Shown one piece after another: positions 19,026 through 27,796 of a DNA stretch of 40,625 nucleotides. The stretch spans positions 1-40,625 of the forward strand of contig JAOTSI010000002.1 in assembly GCA_029865005.1 (NCBI GenBank), in the 5' to 3' direction. The position numbers and the translations under genes are program-made. Each line of letters begins with the position of its first letter. The stretch's first letter is position 1. The notes below the pieces were generated by a model that made no database searches, was not told the origin of the DNA, and saw nothing but the letters and a program-made list of their open reading frames with translations. The DNA comes from Desulfobulbaceae bacterium. GTDB lineage: Bacteria; Desulfobacterota; Desulfobulbia; Desulfobulbales; Desulfobulbaceae.

Positions 19026-20167
19026 GAACGCACCGAACTTGGTAGATTCACAATCCGATCTGCCAAATAATCGGTCTGCTCCAAGGAATCTGTTACAGCA
19101 TCCTTATACATGGGTAAACGGTTAAGGGGCGTCCATACCGGTCTGGTAAATATTCCTGCTTGGTTCGTCTCGGCAAGCAATTTATCTCGTTCTTGGCGAT
19201 TAGACATAATTACTGCATTAAGCCAATAGTTAGAGTGAGTCCCAGCTGGTTCACTCATATGGCGTATGGTCGAATTTTCAAAAAATTTCTGATATCGGGT
19301 AGCAATCTCTCTTTTTTGAGAAAGAAAATCATCCAACCGTTCAAGCTGGGCACAACCTAATGATGCATTAATATTAGACATTCGGTAATTATATCCAACC
19401 TCGGTATGCTCATAAAGGTAAGGGTGAGGCTTTTTAGCGGTGGTGGTGAGATAACGTACCTTTGCGCCGATTTTCAAATCATTGGTAACAACCATTCCCC
19501 CTCCTCCACTCGTAACAATCTTATTACCATTAAAGCTGAAAATACCGGCCGCCCCGAACAGTCCACAAGGTTTACCGTTGGACCTACTGCCTAAGGCCTC
19601 AGCTGCATCCTCCACCACCGGAATACTGTACTCTGAACATATCTCCACGATTTGTTCTATTTTACATGGATGACCAAAGGTATGCATAGGTACACACGCA
19701 GCTATTCTTTTGCCCGTCTGGATATGGCAACAACGGTGGTTATGAAAATAGGTGGAATTTTCCAGGAAATCAGCTACCGCCTGCGGATCAAGCCCAAAGC
19801 TTTGGTTTTCTACATCAAGAAATATTGGTTCAGCACCGCAATACACCACAGCATTGGCAGTAGCCACAAAGGAAAGGCCCTGGGTGATAACCATATCTCC
19901 CTTACCTACCCCAACAGCTAACAGCGCTGCATGAAGAGCCGAGGTGCCATTGACCACCGCAGATGCGTGAGCTGCCCCAGTACATGTGCGCACCATCGCC
20001 TCAAGTTGCCCAACAAATTCACCAATAGATGACACATAACCCGTATCAATGCACTTCTGTAAATATTCCTTTTCATTACCCTTAAAGACAGGAGCATGTA
20101 ATGGTATTTCCCCTTTTGGAGTGCCATATAGATCACGAATAAAATTTATAAGAGGGCCATGCTCCAT
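19022..20167 (-). CDS. legC: PLP-dependent sugar 4-aminotransferase
   Basis: 381 residues of the DegT/DnrJ/EryC1 family. The PLP-binding lysine is K216 in SFNGNKIVTSGGGG; D187 in VEDAAEALGS pairs with the cofactor ring; GTSALHAAL near residue 75 grips the phosphate. LegC enzymes typically start with a PLINFIRDLYG-type segment, and this one does. It uses glutamate to aminate the 4-keto intermediate made by LegB. The ATG at 20167 has only a weak purine-rich ribosome site. It opens the coupled legC-legH-legI run, 195 bases after legB. Confidence 0.92.
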   Translation of the reverse strand: MEHGPLINFIRDLYGTPKGEIPLHAPVFKGNEKEYLQKCIDTGYVSSIGEFVGQLEAMVRTCTGAAHASAVVNGTSALHAALLAVGVGKGDMVITQGLSFVATANAVVYCGAEPIFLDVENQSFGLDPQAVADFLENSTYFHNHRCCHIQTGKRIAACVPMHTFGHPCKIEQIVEICSEYSIPVVEDAAEALGSRSNGKPCGLFGAAGIFSFNGNKIVTSGGGGMVVTNDLKIGAKVRYLTTTAKKPHPYLYEHTEVGYNYRMSNINASLGCAQLERLDDFLSQKREIATRYQKFFENSTIRHMSEPAGTHSNYWLNAVIMSNRQERDKLLAETNQAGIFTRPVWTPLNRLPMYKDAVTDSLEQTDYLADRIVNLPSSVRS

Positions 20168-20362
20168 ACTTTCTCTTCACTCTGTTTATGATTTATACAA
20201 TTTAAGATAATAAAACTTATTATCAGTAATTTTTCACACCAACAATTGAAAACACAATCAACTATTTTCAACAACGATCTTATAATGGAATATTATGTTA
20301 TATATAAAAACAGTCAGTTTATTGCTCAGCAACAAATTCGTCTTAAAAGGTCATTTTATTAA

Positions 20363-21364
20363 TCAGATATTATAAATATCAGTCTTATATTTCATAAGGT
20401 TTTTCGGCTCAGAAAACCATTCCACAGTTTTCTGCAAACCCCGTCTCAACCCTTCTCTACCGCCATAATGCGGTTGCCACCCGATAAGCTCTCTTGCTTT
20501 GGAATTATCAGCCCACAACCTGTTCACTTCACTATTTTCTGGTCGTAATCGCTGTTCATCGCTAATAACTCTAATCTCCTCCCCCATAACTTCACTAATA
20601 ATTGAAACGAGATCCCCAATGGACACTTCGAAATTACTACCGATATTTATAACTTCATTTACGGACTTTTCAGATTCCATAACCTTTATAAATCCGTTGA
20701 CGATATCCTCCACATAGTTGAAATCACGGGTCGGGGTCAAAGAGCCAAGCTTAAGTACTTTTTGTCCTGAGGCTATCTGGGTAATAACCGACGGAATAAC
20801 CGCTCTAGCTGATTGACGAGGGCCATAGGTGTTAAAGGGTCGAATTACGGCCACCGGTAAATTAAAAGCATGATAGTAGGACATGGCCACCTGATCAGCT
20901 CCAATTTTAGAGGCAGAATAAGGTGATTGTGGCTGATACGGATGCTCTTCAGTAATGGGCACAAAACGTGCCGTACCGTATACCTCGCTAGTAGAGGTAT
21001 GAACAACCTTACTCAAACCATGCGCCCTAGCTGCCTGCATAATATTTAAAGTGCCTTGTACATTGGTTTCAATATAAGTGGAAGGTGAGTTGTAGGAGTA
21101 AGGAATAGCGATGAGGGCTGCCAGATGCAAGACCGATTCGCATCCTTCTACCGCTGAAGAAATACCAAAAGGATCGCGAATATCACCGGAAACCACCTCG
21201 ATATCGCTAAGAATTTCCTTATCAAGACTATCGAGCCAGCCCCAGGAATTAAAAGAATTATAGAGAACAAATGCGCGAACCACATAACCTTCACGCACCA
21301 AGCTCTCCACTAGATGCGAACCGATAAACCCATCAGCTCCTGTGACCAAAACTCTCTCCCGCAT
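20363..21364 (-). CDS. legB: NAD-dependent sugar 4,6-dehydratase
   Basis: 333 residues of the extended SDR family. The dinucleotide motif is GADGFIGSH (about residues 9-17), the catalytic pair is in SPYSASKIGADQ, and substrate-side motifs include STSEVYG and RPFNTYGPRQSARAVIPS. The stretch VLYNSFNSWGWLD after the first strand is characteristic of LegB/PseB-like dehydratases using NDP-GlcNAc. It makes the 4-keto-6-deoxy intermediate, the first committed step. The ATG at 21364 is preceded by GGGAGG. It is probably the promoter-proximal gene of the cluster, reading away from fliC. Confidence 0.92.
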   Translation of the reverse strand: MRERVLVTGADGFIGSHLVESLVREGYVVRAFVLYNSFNSWGWLDSLDKEILSDIEVVSGDIRDPFGISSAVEGCESVLHLAALIAIPYSYNSPSTYIETNVQGTLNIMQAARAHGLSKVVHTSTSEVYGTARFVPITEEHPYQPQSPYSASKIGADQVAMSYYHAFNLPVAVIRPFNTYGPRQSARAVIPSVITQIASGQKVLKLGSLTPTRDFNYVEDIVNGFIKVMESEKSVNEVINIGSNFEVSIGDLVSIISEVMGEEIRVISDEQRLRPENSEVNRLWADNSKARELIGWQPHYGGREGLRRGLQKTVEWFSEPKNLMKYKTDIYNI

Positions 21365-21863
21365 AAAGCCTCCCGGTAAACTATCAAAAATATCATCCTT
21401 TGCTCATCAATCTCTATTTCCTACTGAAAAAATGGACAGTTGCCCAACTTAAGTTTCAGCTTAGCAGCGTCATGGAAAGAAGTCAAATCGACATATTTTA
21501 TAAAAAGTAAGGTCAAGAAGACAAATAAACGTTTACAGAATTCTCGAAAAATGTAGGGAGGCAAGGCATAGCAATGTTTATGGCAACAATATTATTTTTT
21601 CTTAAAGTTCGATGCATTACGCACCGATAATAAAATTAATACCAGGAAAACAACTATAAAGAACGTGAAGCAAAAAATTCGCACAAATCCGTCCAGTCCA
21701 CAGGTTTTCAACGAAAGACCACCGATTAACATCTCAAAATATAACGAAAAAAAGTGAAGACTCGACGTAAATAGATAAAGTATCAATACTTGGAAATCGG
21801 ATGAATATATTTTAGGGATCCGATCTTCATATTTATAAAATAGCTGATCCAGGGAGGAAACCC
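21365..21863. other. Divergent promoter region between legB and fliC
   Basis: About 500 bases between two genes that point apart, so it must hold promoters for both. It is AT-rich and I see no RNA gene. A hydrophobic 64-codon frame on the minus strand (21592-21786, TTG start) has no ribosome site and is not accepted. Sharing this region would let the sugar cluster and flagellin be co-controlled. Confidence 0.5.
21776..21803 (+). promoter_or_regulatory. Weak candidate sigma-28-type promoter for fliC
   Basis: TAAAGTAT at 21776-21783 resembles the flagellar sigma -35 element, with a CGGATGA-like -10 at about 21797-21803. The spacing is one or two bases off the usual and only about five of eight -10 positions fit. 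It is placed about 60 bases before the flagellin ATG, where such a promoter would be expected. Confidence 0.22.
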
Positions 21864-22712
21864 ATGGCCCTTGTAGTCAACACCAATATTGCTTCACTTA
21901 ACGCACAGAGAAATCTCAGCAGTAGTCAGCGGATGCTAAACAAGTCCATGGCCCGACTATCCTCTGGCCTACGGGTCAACAGTGCCAAAGACGACGCTGC
22001 CGGACTGGCTATTTCCGATCGGATGACTTCCCAAATTCGTGGTCTTAACCAGGCGGTACGTAATGCAAATGATGGAATATCTCTTTCCCAAACTGCAGAG
22101 GGTGCCCTACAGGAAACGACCAACCTTTTGCAACGCATGCGAGAGTTATCAGTACAATCGGCCAACGACACTAATACAATAGAAGATCGTTCTTCTTTGG
22201 ACGCAGAATTTCAACAACTTATGGAAGAAATAACCCGTATCTCCCAAAATACAGCCTTTAACAACAGAACCATTCTAACCGGCAGTTATGCTAATCCAGG
22301 CAGCGGCTTTATTTTTCACATCGGTGCCAATGCCGATCAAATCATTTCCATTACCATTGCTGGTGCTTCGGCAGGTGCTCTTGGAAGTGGTGCGGTTTTT
22401 GTGAGTAGCCTCACTGTAAGCCTGAGATCTAATGCTAATACGGCCATTTCGGTAATTGATGCAGCCATCTCCGACATAGACGTAATCCGAGGAGATTTAG
22501 GGGCAGCCCAAAACCGAATGGAAGCAACCATAGCCAATCTCTCCAATGTGGCCGAGAACTTAACAGCCGCTCGTTCCCGAATTTTGGACGCCGACGTAGC
22601 CATGGAAACATCGAATATGACAAGATCAAATATATTGCAGCAAGCCGGAGTTTCTATCTTGGCTCAAGCCAATCAAACACCTCAACTAGCCCTTCAGCTT
22701 CTCCAGGGATAA
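21864..22712 (+). CDS. fliC: Flagellin
   Basis: 282 residues, the filament subunit exported by the flagellar type III system. The N-terminal D0/D1 region (NTNIASLNAQRNL, MARLSSGLRVNSAKDDAAGLAIS) and the C-terminal D1/D0 region (LTAARSRILDADVAMETSNMTRSNILQQAG ending in LQLLQG) are canonical. The variable middle is only about 60-70 residues (about 140-205), so this is a short flagellin with almost no D2/D3, as in Bacillus-like and many delta-proteobacterial types. That middle is Ser/Thr/Ala-rich, fitting O-glycosylation by the adjacent nonulosonic acid cluster. A strong ribosome site (agggagg) precedes the ATG. A rho-independent terminator lies 240 bases downstream. Confidence 0.97.
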   Translation: MALVVNTNIASLNAQRNLSSSQRMLNKSMARLSSGLRVNSAKDDAAGLAISDRMTSQIRGLNQAVRNANDGISLSQTAEGALQETTNLLQRMRELSVQSANDTNTIEDRSSLDAEFQQLMEEITRISQNTAFNNRTILTGSYANPGSGFIFHIGANADQIISITIAGASAGALGSGAVFVSSLTVSLRSNANTAISVIDAAISDIDVIRGDLGAAQNRMEATIANLSNVAENLTAARSRILDADVAMETSNMTRSNILQQAGVSILAQANQTPQLALQLLQG

Positions 22713-22950
22713 AATAAACTTTTAGAAGATCTAGTCAAAAGATTTACAACTAGCTGATTTAACAAACTTCGAGATTGTAAATGGTCACAGATGCGTGCAA
22801 GCAAGAAAAATTTAGAAATGACTGGGTAGATTATCAAGATGCTTGCACCCATACAAAAACCTTTAGAGTCGCGGAAAATAATTGATATCCCAAAATTGAT
22901 TCACCAACAGAGCCATACTGATATAAAAAATGGCAGCTCACAACACTTAA

Positions 22951-22990
22951 AAAAAACCCGATTTCAGTCGTTGCTGAAATCGGGTTTTTT
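22951..22990 (+). terminator. Rho-independent terminator
   Basis: A perfect hairpin: aaaaaacccgatttcag, a six-base loop, then the full complement ending in a T run. It is symmetrical (A tract before, T tract after), so it can stop transcription from both fliC and the opposing FHA gene. Confidence 0.9.
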
Positions 22991-23015
22991 CTTTAATCAG
23001 GTAAAATTATAAGTT

Positions 23016-23173
23016 AGGGAACTTCCAAAAAATAATCTACCCGACTGACTTGTCTATGACTCCGTCTTCTGCGTTGCGCCAAGGATAACATACAACAAGT
23101 ATGCGTGCCTTTGGCACGCCTTTAAGACGAAGCCCCTACGCCATTCGGGTAGATTATTTTCTTCCAATTCCCT
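23016..23173. repeat. Inverted-repeat hairpin element of about 158 bases
   Basis: The arms at 23016-23045 and 23143-23173 match over about 28 bases with a few mismatches and one small gap (shared core aataatctacccga). Weaker pairing continues inward (ccgtctt with aagacg), and a hairpin gcgtgcctttggcacgc sits at 23103-23119. It lies between the fliC terminator and the 3' end of the FHA gene and contains no ORF. It resembles a MITE or large intergenic hairpin repeat. Confidence 0.6.
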
Positions 23174-23182
23174 TATTGAAGC

Positions 23183-24274
23183 TCACCCCATCAGACGAAA
23201 ACGCATTTTCAAGGATCCCAACTCTATCACATCGGAGCTTTTTAATTTAATTGTCCCCTTAACCGTTTGTCCATTTACCGAAGGTTTCGCAAACCCATTT
23301 TGGTAACTAAAATAATACCCATCAGATTCTTCAGCAATTATGGCAGCCGTATCCCCCACCATGAGGCCTTTAACTAAGATGTCTGAATCTTTACTCTTAC
23401 CAAAGGTAATTATTTTTTGATTTAACGGTACCTTGCCTTTGCCTCCTTTAATAAAGGTCAAAGAAGGTTTTTGTATAGATGACACATTAATGACAGTTGT
23501 CCCGCTTATATAATTAGAATCTTCCACACTGGGAGCACAAGTTTCATGAATCGTATAAGTGCCCTCTTCCTCGAAAAGGAGCTCGTGTCGTCCCACCGTT
23601 ATCAGATCACCATTATATAGCTTGTGGTTCTTAATAGATTTATCATTTACCAATGTACCATTTTTACTACCTAAATCTTGAATATAAAAATCATCATTCT
23701 TCCTTACGACCACTGCATGGTCATAGGATACTGCCGTATTATCAATAACAATAGCACTTACAGGATTTCTGCCGATAGTGGCGCTCTCTTTTTTTAATAA
23801 ATGCTTATAAATCACCTTTCCTTTCAGCTTAACAGATATCATTGGCACTCTATTACTAAAGCGATTATGAGTCCGCAACAACTCCTGCTGATTTCTGGTA
23901 TCAAGCACTGCAGTATGAAGATCAGGCGAAAAGGTTGCTGTGGCATTCTTATTCATCATAGACATATCAACTTGGGAAGTCATTCCATGATCATTAAACA
24001 AAAGCTCATGTTTACCCAACTGTATAATATCACAGTTATTTATCCTTCTTGCTTTTACAGGTTTACCATCAATAAATATCCCATTTTTACTTCCCAAATC
24101 CTTGATAATAAAACCTGTTTCATCGGAGACGATCTGGGCATGTATTCCAGAAACAGCTACATTATCGATGACAATATCATTATCATTAAGACGACCGATA
24201 GTGACGGGCTTATTCAGCTCCAATGGATGGATGAATAAAACTTTATTATTAAACTTTACGGTAATCGTAGCCAT
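23183..24274 (-). CDS. Triple FHA-domain protein
   Basis: 363 residues without TM or signal peptide. FHA domains bind phosphothreonine. The first (about 1-95: TIGRLNDND, GIHAQ, LGSKNGIFIDG) and second (about 138-232: TIGRNPVSA, YDHAV, LGSKNGTLVND) have all the recognition residues. A third (about 265-363) keeps the fold pattern, but GR is replaced by GK and the S-x2-H motif is lost (GDTAA), so it probably does not bind phosphopeptide. It lies 78 bases downstream of the Ser/Thr kinase gene on the same strand and is most likely its substrate or adaptor. The linker carries TAVLD and TTVIN segments similar to those in the kinase juxtamembrane region. Confidence 0.9.
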   Translation of the reverse strand: MATITVKFNNKVLFIHPLELNKPVTIGRLNDNDIVIDNVAVSGIHAQIVSDETGFIIKDLGSKNGIFIDGKPVKARRINNCDIIQLGKHELLFNDHGMTSQVDMSMMNKNATATFSPDLHTAVLDTRNQQELLRTHNRFSNRVPMISVKLKGKVIYKHLLKKESATIGRNPVSAIVIDNTAVSYDHAVVVRKNDDFYIQDLGSKNGTLVNDKSIKNHKLYNGDLITVGRHELLFEEEGTYTIHETCAPSVEDSNYISGTTVINVSSIQKPSLTFIKGGKGKVPLNQKIITFGKSKDSDILVKGLMVGDTAAIIAEESDGYYFSYQNGFAKPSVNGQTVKGTIKLKSSDVIELGSLKMRFRLMG

Positions 24275-24352
24275 TATTCTCTCTTATTACTCTTCTCGTT
24301 TAAAGATAACTGTAGCGGTATTAATTGACACCCAGTCATCATAACCATGTTA

Positions 24353-25963
24353 CTATTTAATAAATAATTCTTTAACATTATGAAGGATAACTTTTTTATT
24401 GCTTGATGTTTCCTTCTCAAGATCACGTAACTGCCTATTCTCCGGGTCGATCTTTATACAGGCCAAAACATAATCACGAGCAGAAGAAACATTAAATATT
24501 CGAATATTATATTGAACCTTCTGGATACAATAGTTAACCGCCTTAGACTTTCCCCTCAAGGCCTGTTTATTATCAGGGTCAATACTTAGCACCTCTTGAT
24601 AATAATCAATGGAACAGTTACCTTTTGGAAATATCACACGTTCCTGCTCAAACTTCTTACCTGCTTCTACCAAGAGATAACTGATATGATCATTTTTTTT
24701 CTGTACTTTTTTATAAAAAGAACCGCCAATCACCCCCATGGACAGTAAGAGTATAATAACAACATAGAAGAATCTTTTTTTCACGGGACGATGCACGGAA
24801 ACAGAGGTCTTTTGTTCATCTAATGAATGTGTATCGGTATTGATAACCTCCGTAGATTCATAAATCCTGTTTTCACTACCAGTTACTGAAGGTGTGTCAT
24901 CGCTTTTCAAAGATTGGTAATGCTTGGTATCGAACACCTCTGTATGCCCAGCGCCAGCAGGAGATGATTGAGCACCTTCTCCAGTCTCCAGTTTGCATCC
25001 CATTCGATCAGCCATTTCCTGCTTTTCTTGATCAAAGCAATCACAATACAATGTCCGCATAAAGCTGGACAATTTCTTAGTATTTGGACGATATTTCAGA
25101 TCATATAGCAAGTTTTCCAAATCAGCGGCCATTTCCTCACATGATTGGTAACGGGTAGAAGGGTCCGACCGTAAAGCCTTTTCGATAATATCACATAAGG
25201 CCATAGGAATATTACCAACTATTTTCTCCGGAGGATCATATTTCGCTTCAATAACCTGTGCAAGCACATGAAAGGTATCTCCTTCAAACATCTTTTTACC
25301 GGTCACTAGCTCATACAGAATAATCCCCACGGAAAAAATATCAGAACGGTAATCGATTGTTCTCCCACTTGCCTGCTCCGGCGACATATATGCTACCTTA
25401 CCCTTAATGATGCCAGCCTGGGTTTTTGTGACTTTAGTTGCCGCTTTGGCTATTCCAAAATCAATGAGTTTCACCTGACCATCATAGGTTATAAATATGT
25501 TTTGTGGACTAACATCACGATGAATAATATTGAGTTTGTTACCTTGGAGATCTTTAAGGTTATGGGCATAACCCAAACCTTCTGCTACTTTCATTATGAT
25601 ATAAAGTATATTCTCGAGCTGTAATGATATATTTTTCTCATTTTTTTTATTAATAACCTGATGAAGATCTTTACCGAACAGATACTCCATTGCGATATAC
25701 AACGTGCCAGATTTATTGCCGAAATCATAAATATGTATTATGTTTTCGTGCTTTAGCTGAGCCGCAAGTCTGGCTTCATCAATAAAAAGATCAACCATCT
25801 CCTTTTCATCAGTAAGATGAGAGTGCATTTTTTTCAAAACTACCGGTTTTTCAAACCCTTTCTCACCAATAAGTTTACCCCGATAAACTTCTGCCATGCC
25901 ACCCACAGCAATACGATCCAAGAGTAAATATTTATCAAATGATATCGGCTTAATAGCAGACAT
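24353..25963 (-). CDS. Membrane Ser/Thr protein kinase (PknB-like)
   Basis: 536 residues. The kinase domain occupies about 12-288: glycine loop GGMAEVYRG, ATP-binding K44, alpha-C E63, catalytic HRDVSPQN (D150), DFG (168-170) and the SPEQ activation-segment end. All catalytic residues are intact. A cytoplasmic linker of about 105 residues has two TEV motifs (TEVFD, TEVIN), candidate autophosphorylation sites. One TM (about 397-416) leads to a C-terminal part of about 120 residues with TPR-like content (YYQEVLSIDPDNKQALRGKS), not the PASTA repeats of true PknB. A GAGG ribosome site precedes the ATG. It is followed by the FHA gene, so the two likely form a phosphothreonine relay. Confidence 0.93.
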   Translation of the reverse strand: MSAIKPISFDKYLLLDRIAVGGMAEVYRGKLIGEKGFEKPVVLKKMHSHLTDEKEMVDLFIDEARLAAQLKHENIIHIYDFGNKSGTLYIAMEYLFGKDLHQVINKKNEKNISLQLENILYIIMKVAEGLGYAHNLKDLQGNKLNIIHRDVSPQNIFITYDGQVKLIDFGIAKAATKVTKTQAGIIKGKVAYMSPEQASGRTIDYRSDIFSVGIILYELVTGKKMFEGDTFHVLAQVIEAKYDPPEKIVGNIPMALCDIIEKALRSDPSTRYQSCEEMAADLENLLYDLKYRPNTKKLSSFMRTLYCDCFDQEKQEMADRMGCKLETGEGAQSSPAGAGHTEVFDTKHYQSLKSDDTPSVTGSENRIYESTEVINTDTHSLDEQKTSVSVHRPVKKRFFYVVIILLLSMGVIGGSFYKKVQKKNDHISYLLVEAGKKFEQERVIFPKGNCSIDYYQEVLSIDPDNKQALRGKSKAVNYCIQKVQYNIRIFNVSSARDYVLACIKIDPENRQLRDLEKETSSNKKVILHNVKELFIK

Positions 25964-26081
25964 ACGAGCCTCGTACTACTTATAGTATTTTTAGTTAACA
26001 GGCGAATAACCACCAAAAAAGCAATCTATTATGAATGCCAACCAAGAAAGTTTCTGTTTTTGATTTAAAAAAATGTTTTTT

Positions 26082-26093
26082 GTTTAGCTAAAC
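26082..26093. promoter_or_regulatory. 12-base palindrome upstream of the kinase gene
   Basis: gtttagctaaac is a perfect palindrome about 120 bases before the Ser/Thr kinase start, inside a 290-base gap with no gene. It could be an operator; the evidence is symmetry and position only. Confidence 0.2.
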
Positions 26094-26254
26094 GTTAAAT
26101 ATCATAAAAAGCTTCTGGCACTATCCTCTGTGGCCGTCAGATAAAACTGAAAACTATTATTGTAGACCTTAGGGCCTCGGAAAAAAATAAATATCCCAGA
26201 ACCGTATAGAATTTTAAATTATCTTCAGGAAGGGATAACAAGCGAACTGCATCG

Positions 26255-26525
26255 TTATGCAGCTGTTGCCTCGATCAAAAAGACGACTAAAAAAAAACAA
26301 GCAAATAACTGATATACTCCAAGATAAAATGATATATTTTTTCCGAAACCCTTCGTAATTACTTTAAACAGGTAGGCCATGACGGTAATTACATTTATTT
26401 CTAAGAGGAAAAATAACCACACTATACTCTGATAACGATATGGTACGCAAGCTTCTCTCTCAATACCACATCTGCTGATATAGTAGAGCAAAAAATAGTC
26501 CTGTAAATACAGCCTCAACAACCAT
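26255..26525 (-). pseudogene. Small membrane protein gene with an apparent frameshift
   Basis: An ATG at 26525 overlaps the stop of the thioredoxin-CcdA gene (TGATG) but closes after 21 codons. The frame one base over, open from 26521 to 26255 (88 codons, only a TTG start), continues with three strongly hydrophobic segments and ends in LIEATAA. A run of six identical bases (26490-26495; A on plus, T in the message) lies where the frames must join. With one base fewer, the product would be one ~89-residue membrane protein starting MVVEAVFTGLFLLYYISRCG. Family not recognised. Either a real indel or a homopolymer error explains it. Confidence 0.45.
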
Positions 26526-27796
26526 CAAGAACCAAGAATAAGAGCATCAGGGAAAAATATCATTAAAAGCCCCAACGAATACATCAATACACCGCCAACA
26601 ATGGAGGTAAAGACTCGATACCTGGTAGTCAGTCCCGTAGCCCGCATCGTAAAGAGGGCAGCCAGAAAAATCACCATGTCATCAAGCATATAAAAAAGTA
26701 TATAAAGACCAAGATACAGGTGTTTCACAAGAATGGTCAAGGGATTATTAGCCAGAATTTGGGTGTAAACTGCGGGCAAACCGGCTGTACAGACAAGCTC
26801 TATCATGTTGACAGAAACAGCTAATACGACTGTCCCCCCAAGAATGAACAACCAAGCAGATTGCCTGATTAACTTTTCCATCCGGACAGTTATGCGCTTA
26901 CGCTGCTCATGGCCGGTCACCTTACAGGCGTTAGGATCAGTGCCGAACGCCTGATATAAATAAAACACGCCAGCCCCCACCGCAACGAGACCGATACTTT
27001 TTTGGACCCAAAAATTATAACCAAGAAGTATAAACACGTTTAGCCAAGCGGCTATGAAAAGATAATACATTGCCCCAGAAACAAACAAAAAGGTAAGTCC
27101 GATTATAACCATTTTTCGCATATCATTAAGCGCGAGAAGCAAAGTAAGCAGGGAAACGAGCACCCACATGGCGCAGGGATTAAAGCCATCGAGAAAACCA
27201 AGCAGAATGGAAAGAACAGGCAAAGAGAGTTGCTGTAGATCAGTTTCGCCAAACAGCCAGAGATCAAAAACAAAGCGTTCATCCCGACCACACTCCTCGG
27301 ACGGCGTTTCAAGAGAACAAAAAGTACCCGCAGCAGCTTCTTGCGAAACTGCACTGCCTTGTTCCAAAAGTTCGGCAAAAGGTAGACAACCATTTATACT
27401 GCCACGGCAATCAGTCAGAACTTGATCGAGCTTTTTCCCGATATTTTCCTCATTGTCGTAACCTTGAAAAATATGAGCGTTTATCACAATAGTCGGCGTT
27501 GAATAAGTGAGTTGGGGTACTCTTCCCCGTAATTTTTTAAATACTTCCCGACCATGCTCTTCAGCTATATCGTAATATTCCACCGACCATCCCTGATGTA
27601 GAGCAAACTTTTTAAATGCCCGGCAATGGGAACAATCATATTGGGCAAAAACTACAATATCCGCCCCGGACACCGAATATAACCGTTCTATTTTAGATGA
27701 TTCACGAACCAACCGTTCCGGAAAAAATGCAGCGAGCACCAAAATCGGCAGCATGGATATTATAATGAAATATAAGAACAATCGTTTCTTTTTCAT
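26525..27796 (-). CDS. Thioredoxin-like / CcdA-DsbD transmembrane fusion protein
   Basis: 423 residues. A signal-anchor helix (about 6-23) is followed by an extracytoplasmic thioredoxin/glutaredoxin-like domain (about 45-130) with redox motif C55-S-H-C58 and the cis-proline in YSTPTIVI. A cysteine-bearing linker follows (C130, C137, C160, C169). Then come about six to eight TM helices of the DsbD/CcdA type with the two buried redox cysteines, C208 in GFNPCAM and C336 in ELVCTAGLP. Known for the family: such proteins carry electrons across the membrane to periplasmic thiols, for example for cytochrome c maturation or protein disulfide repair. It fits a cell with c-type haem proteins. A Fur-box-like site lies 124 bases upstream of the start. 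Confidence 0.85.
   Translation of the reverse strand: MKKKRLFLYFIIISMLPILVLAAFFPERLVRESSKIERLYSVSGADIVVFAQYDCSHCRAFKKFALHQGWSVEYYDIAEEHGREVFKKLRGRVPQLTYSTPTIVINAHIFQGYDNEENIGKKLDQVLTDCRGSINGCLPFAELLEQGSAVSQEAAAGTFCSLETPSEECGRDERFVFDLWLFGETDLQQLSLPVLSILLGFLDGFNPCAMWVLVSLLTLLLALNDMRKMVIIGLTFLFVSGAMYYLFIAAWLNVFILLGYNFWVQKSIGLVAVGAGVFYLYQAFGTDPNACKVTGHEQRKRITVRMEKLIRQSAWLFILGGTVVLAVSVNMIELVCTAGLPAVYTQILANNPLTILVKHLYLGLYILFYMLDDMVIFLAALFTMRATGLTTRYRVFTSIVGGVLMYSLGLLMIFFPDALILGS

Noticed and set aside
13705-21364. Cluster as a pseudaminic acid pathway
   Set aside because: A NeuC-type hydrolysing epimerase and a PtmE-type nucleotidyltransferase are present and a PseG-type hydrolase is absent, which favours legionaminic acid.
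21592-21786. Hydrophobic 64-codon frame upstream of fliC
   Set aside because: TTG start without ribosome site; hydrophobicity is expected from T-rich DNA on that strand.
22774-22855. Third copy of the 10147/36421 dispersed element
   Set aside because: Only the string cttgcacccata is shared; the ends and core do not align.
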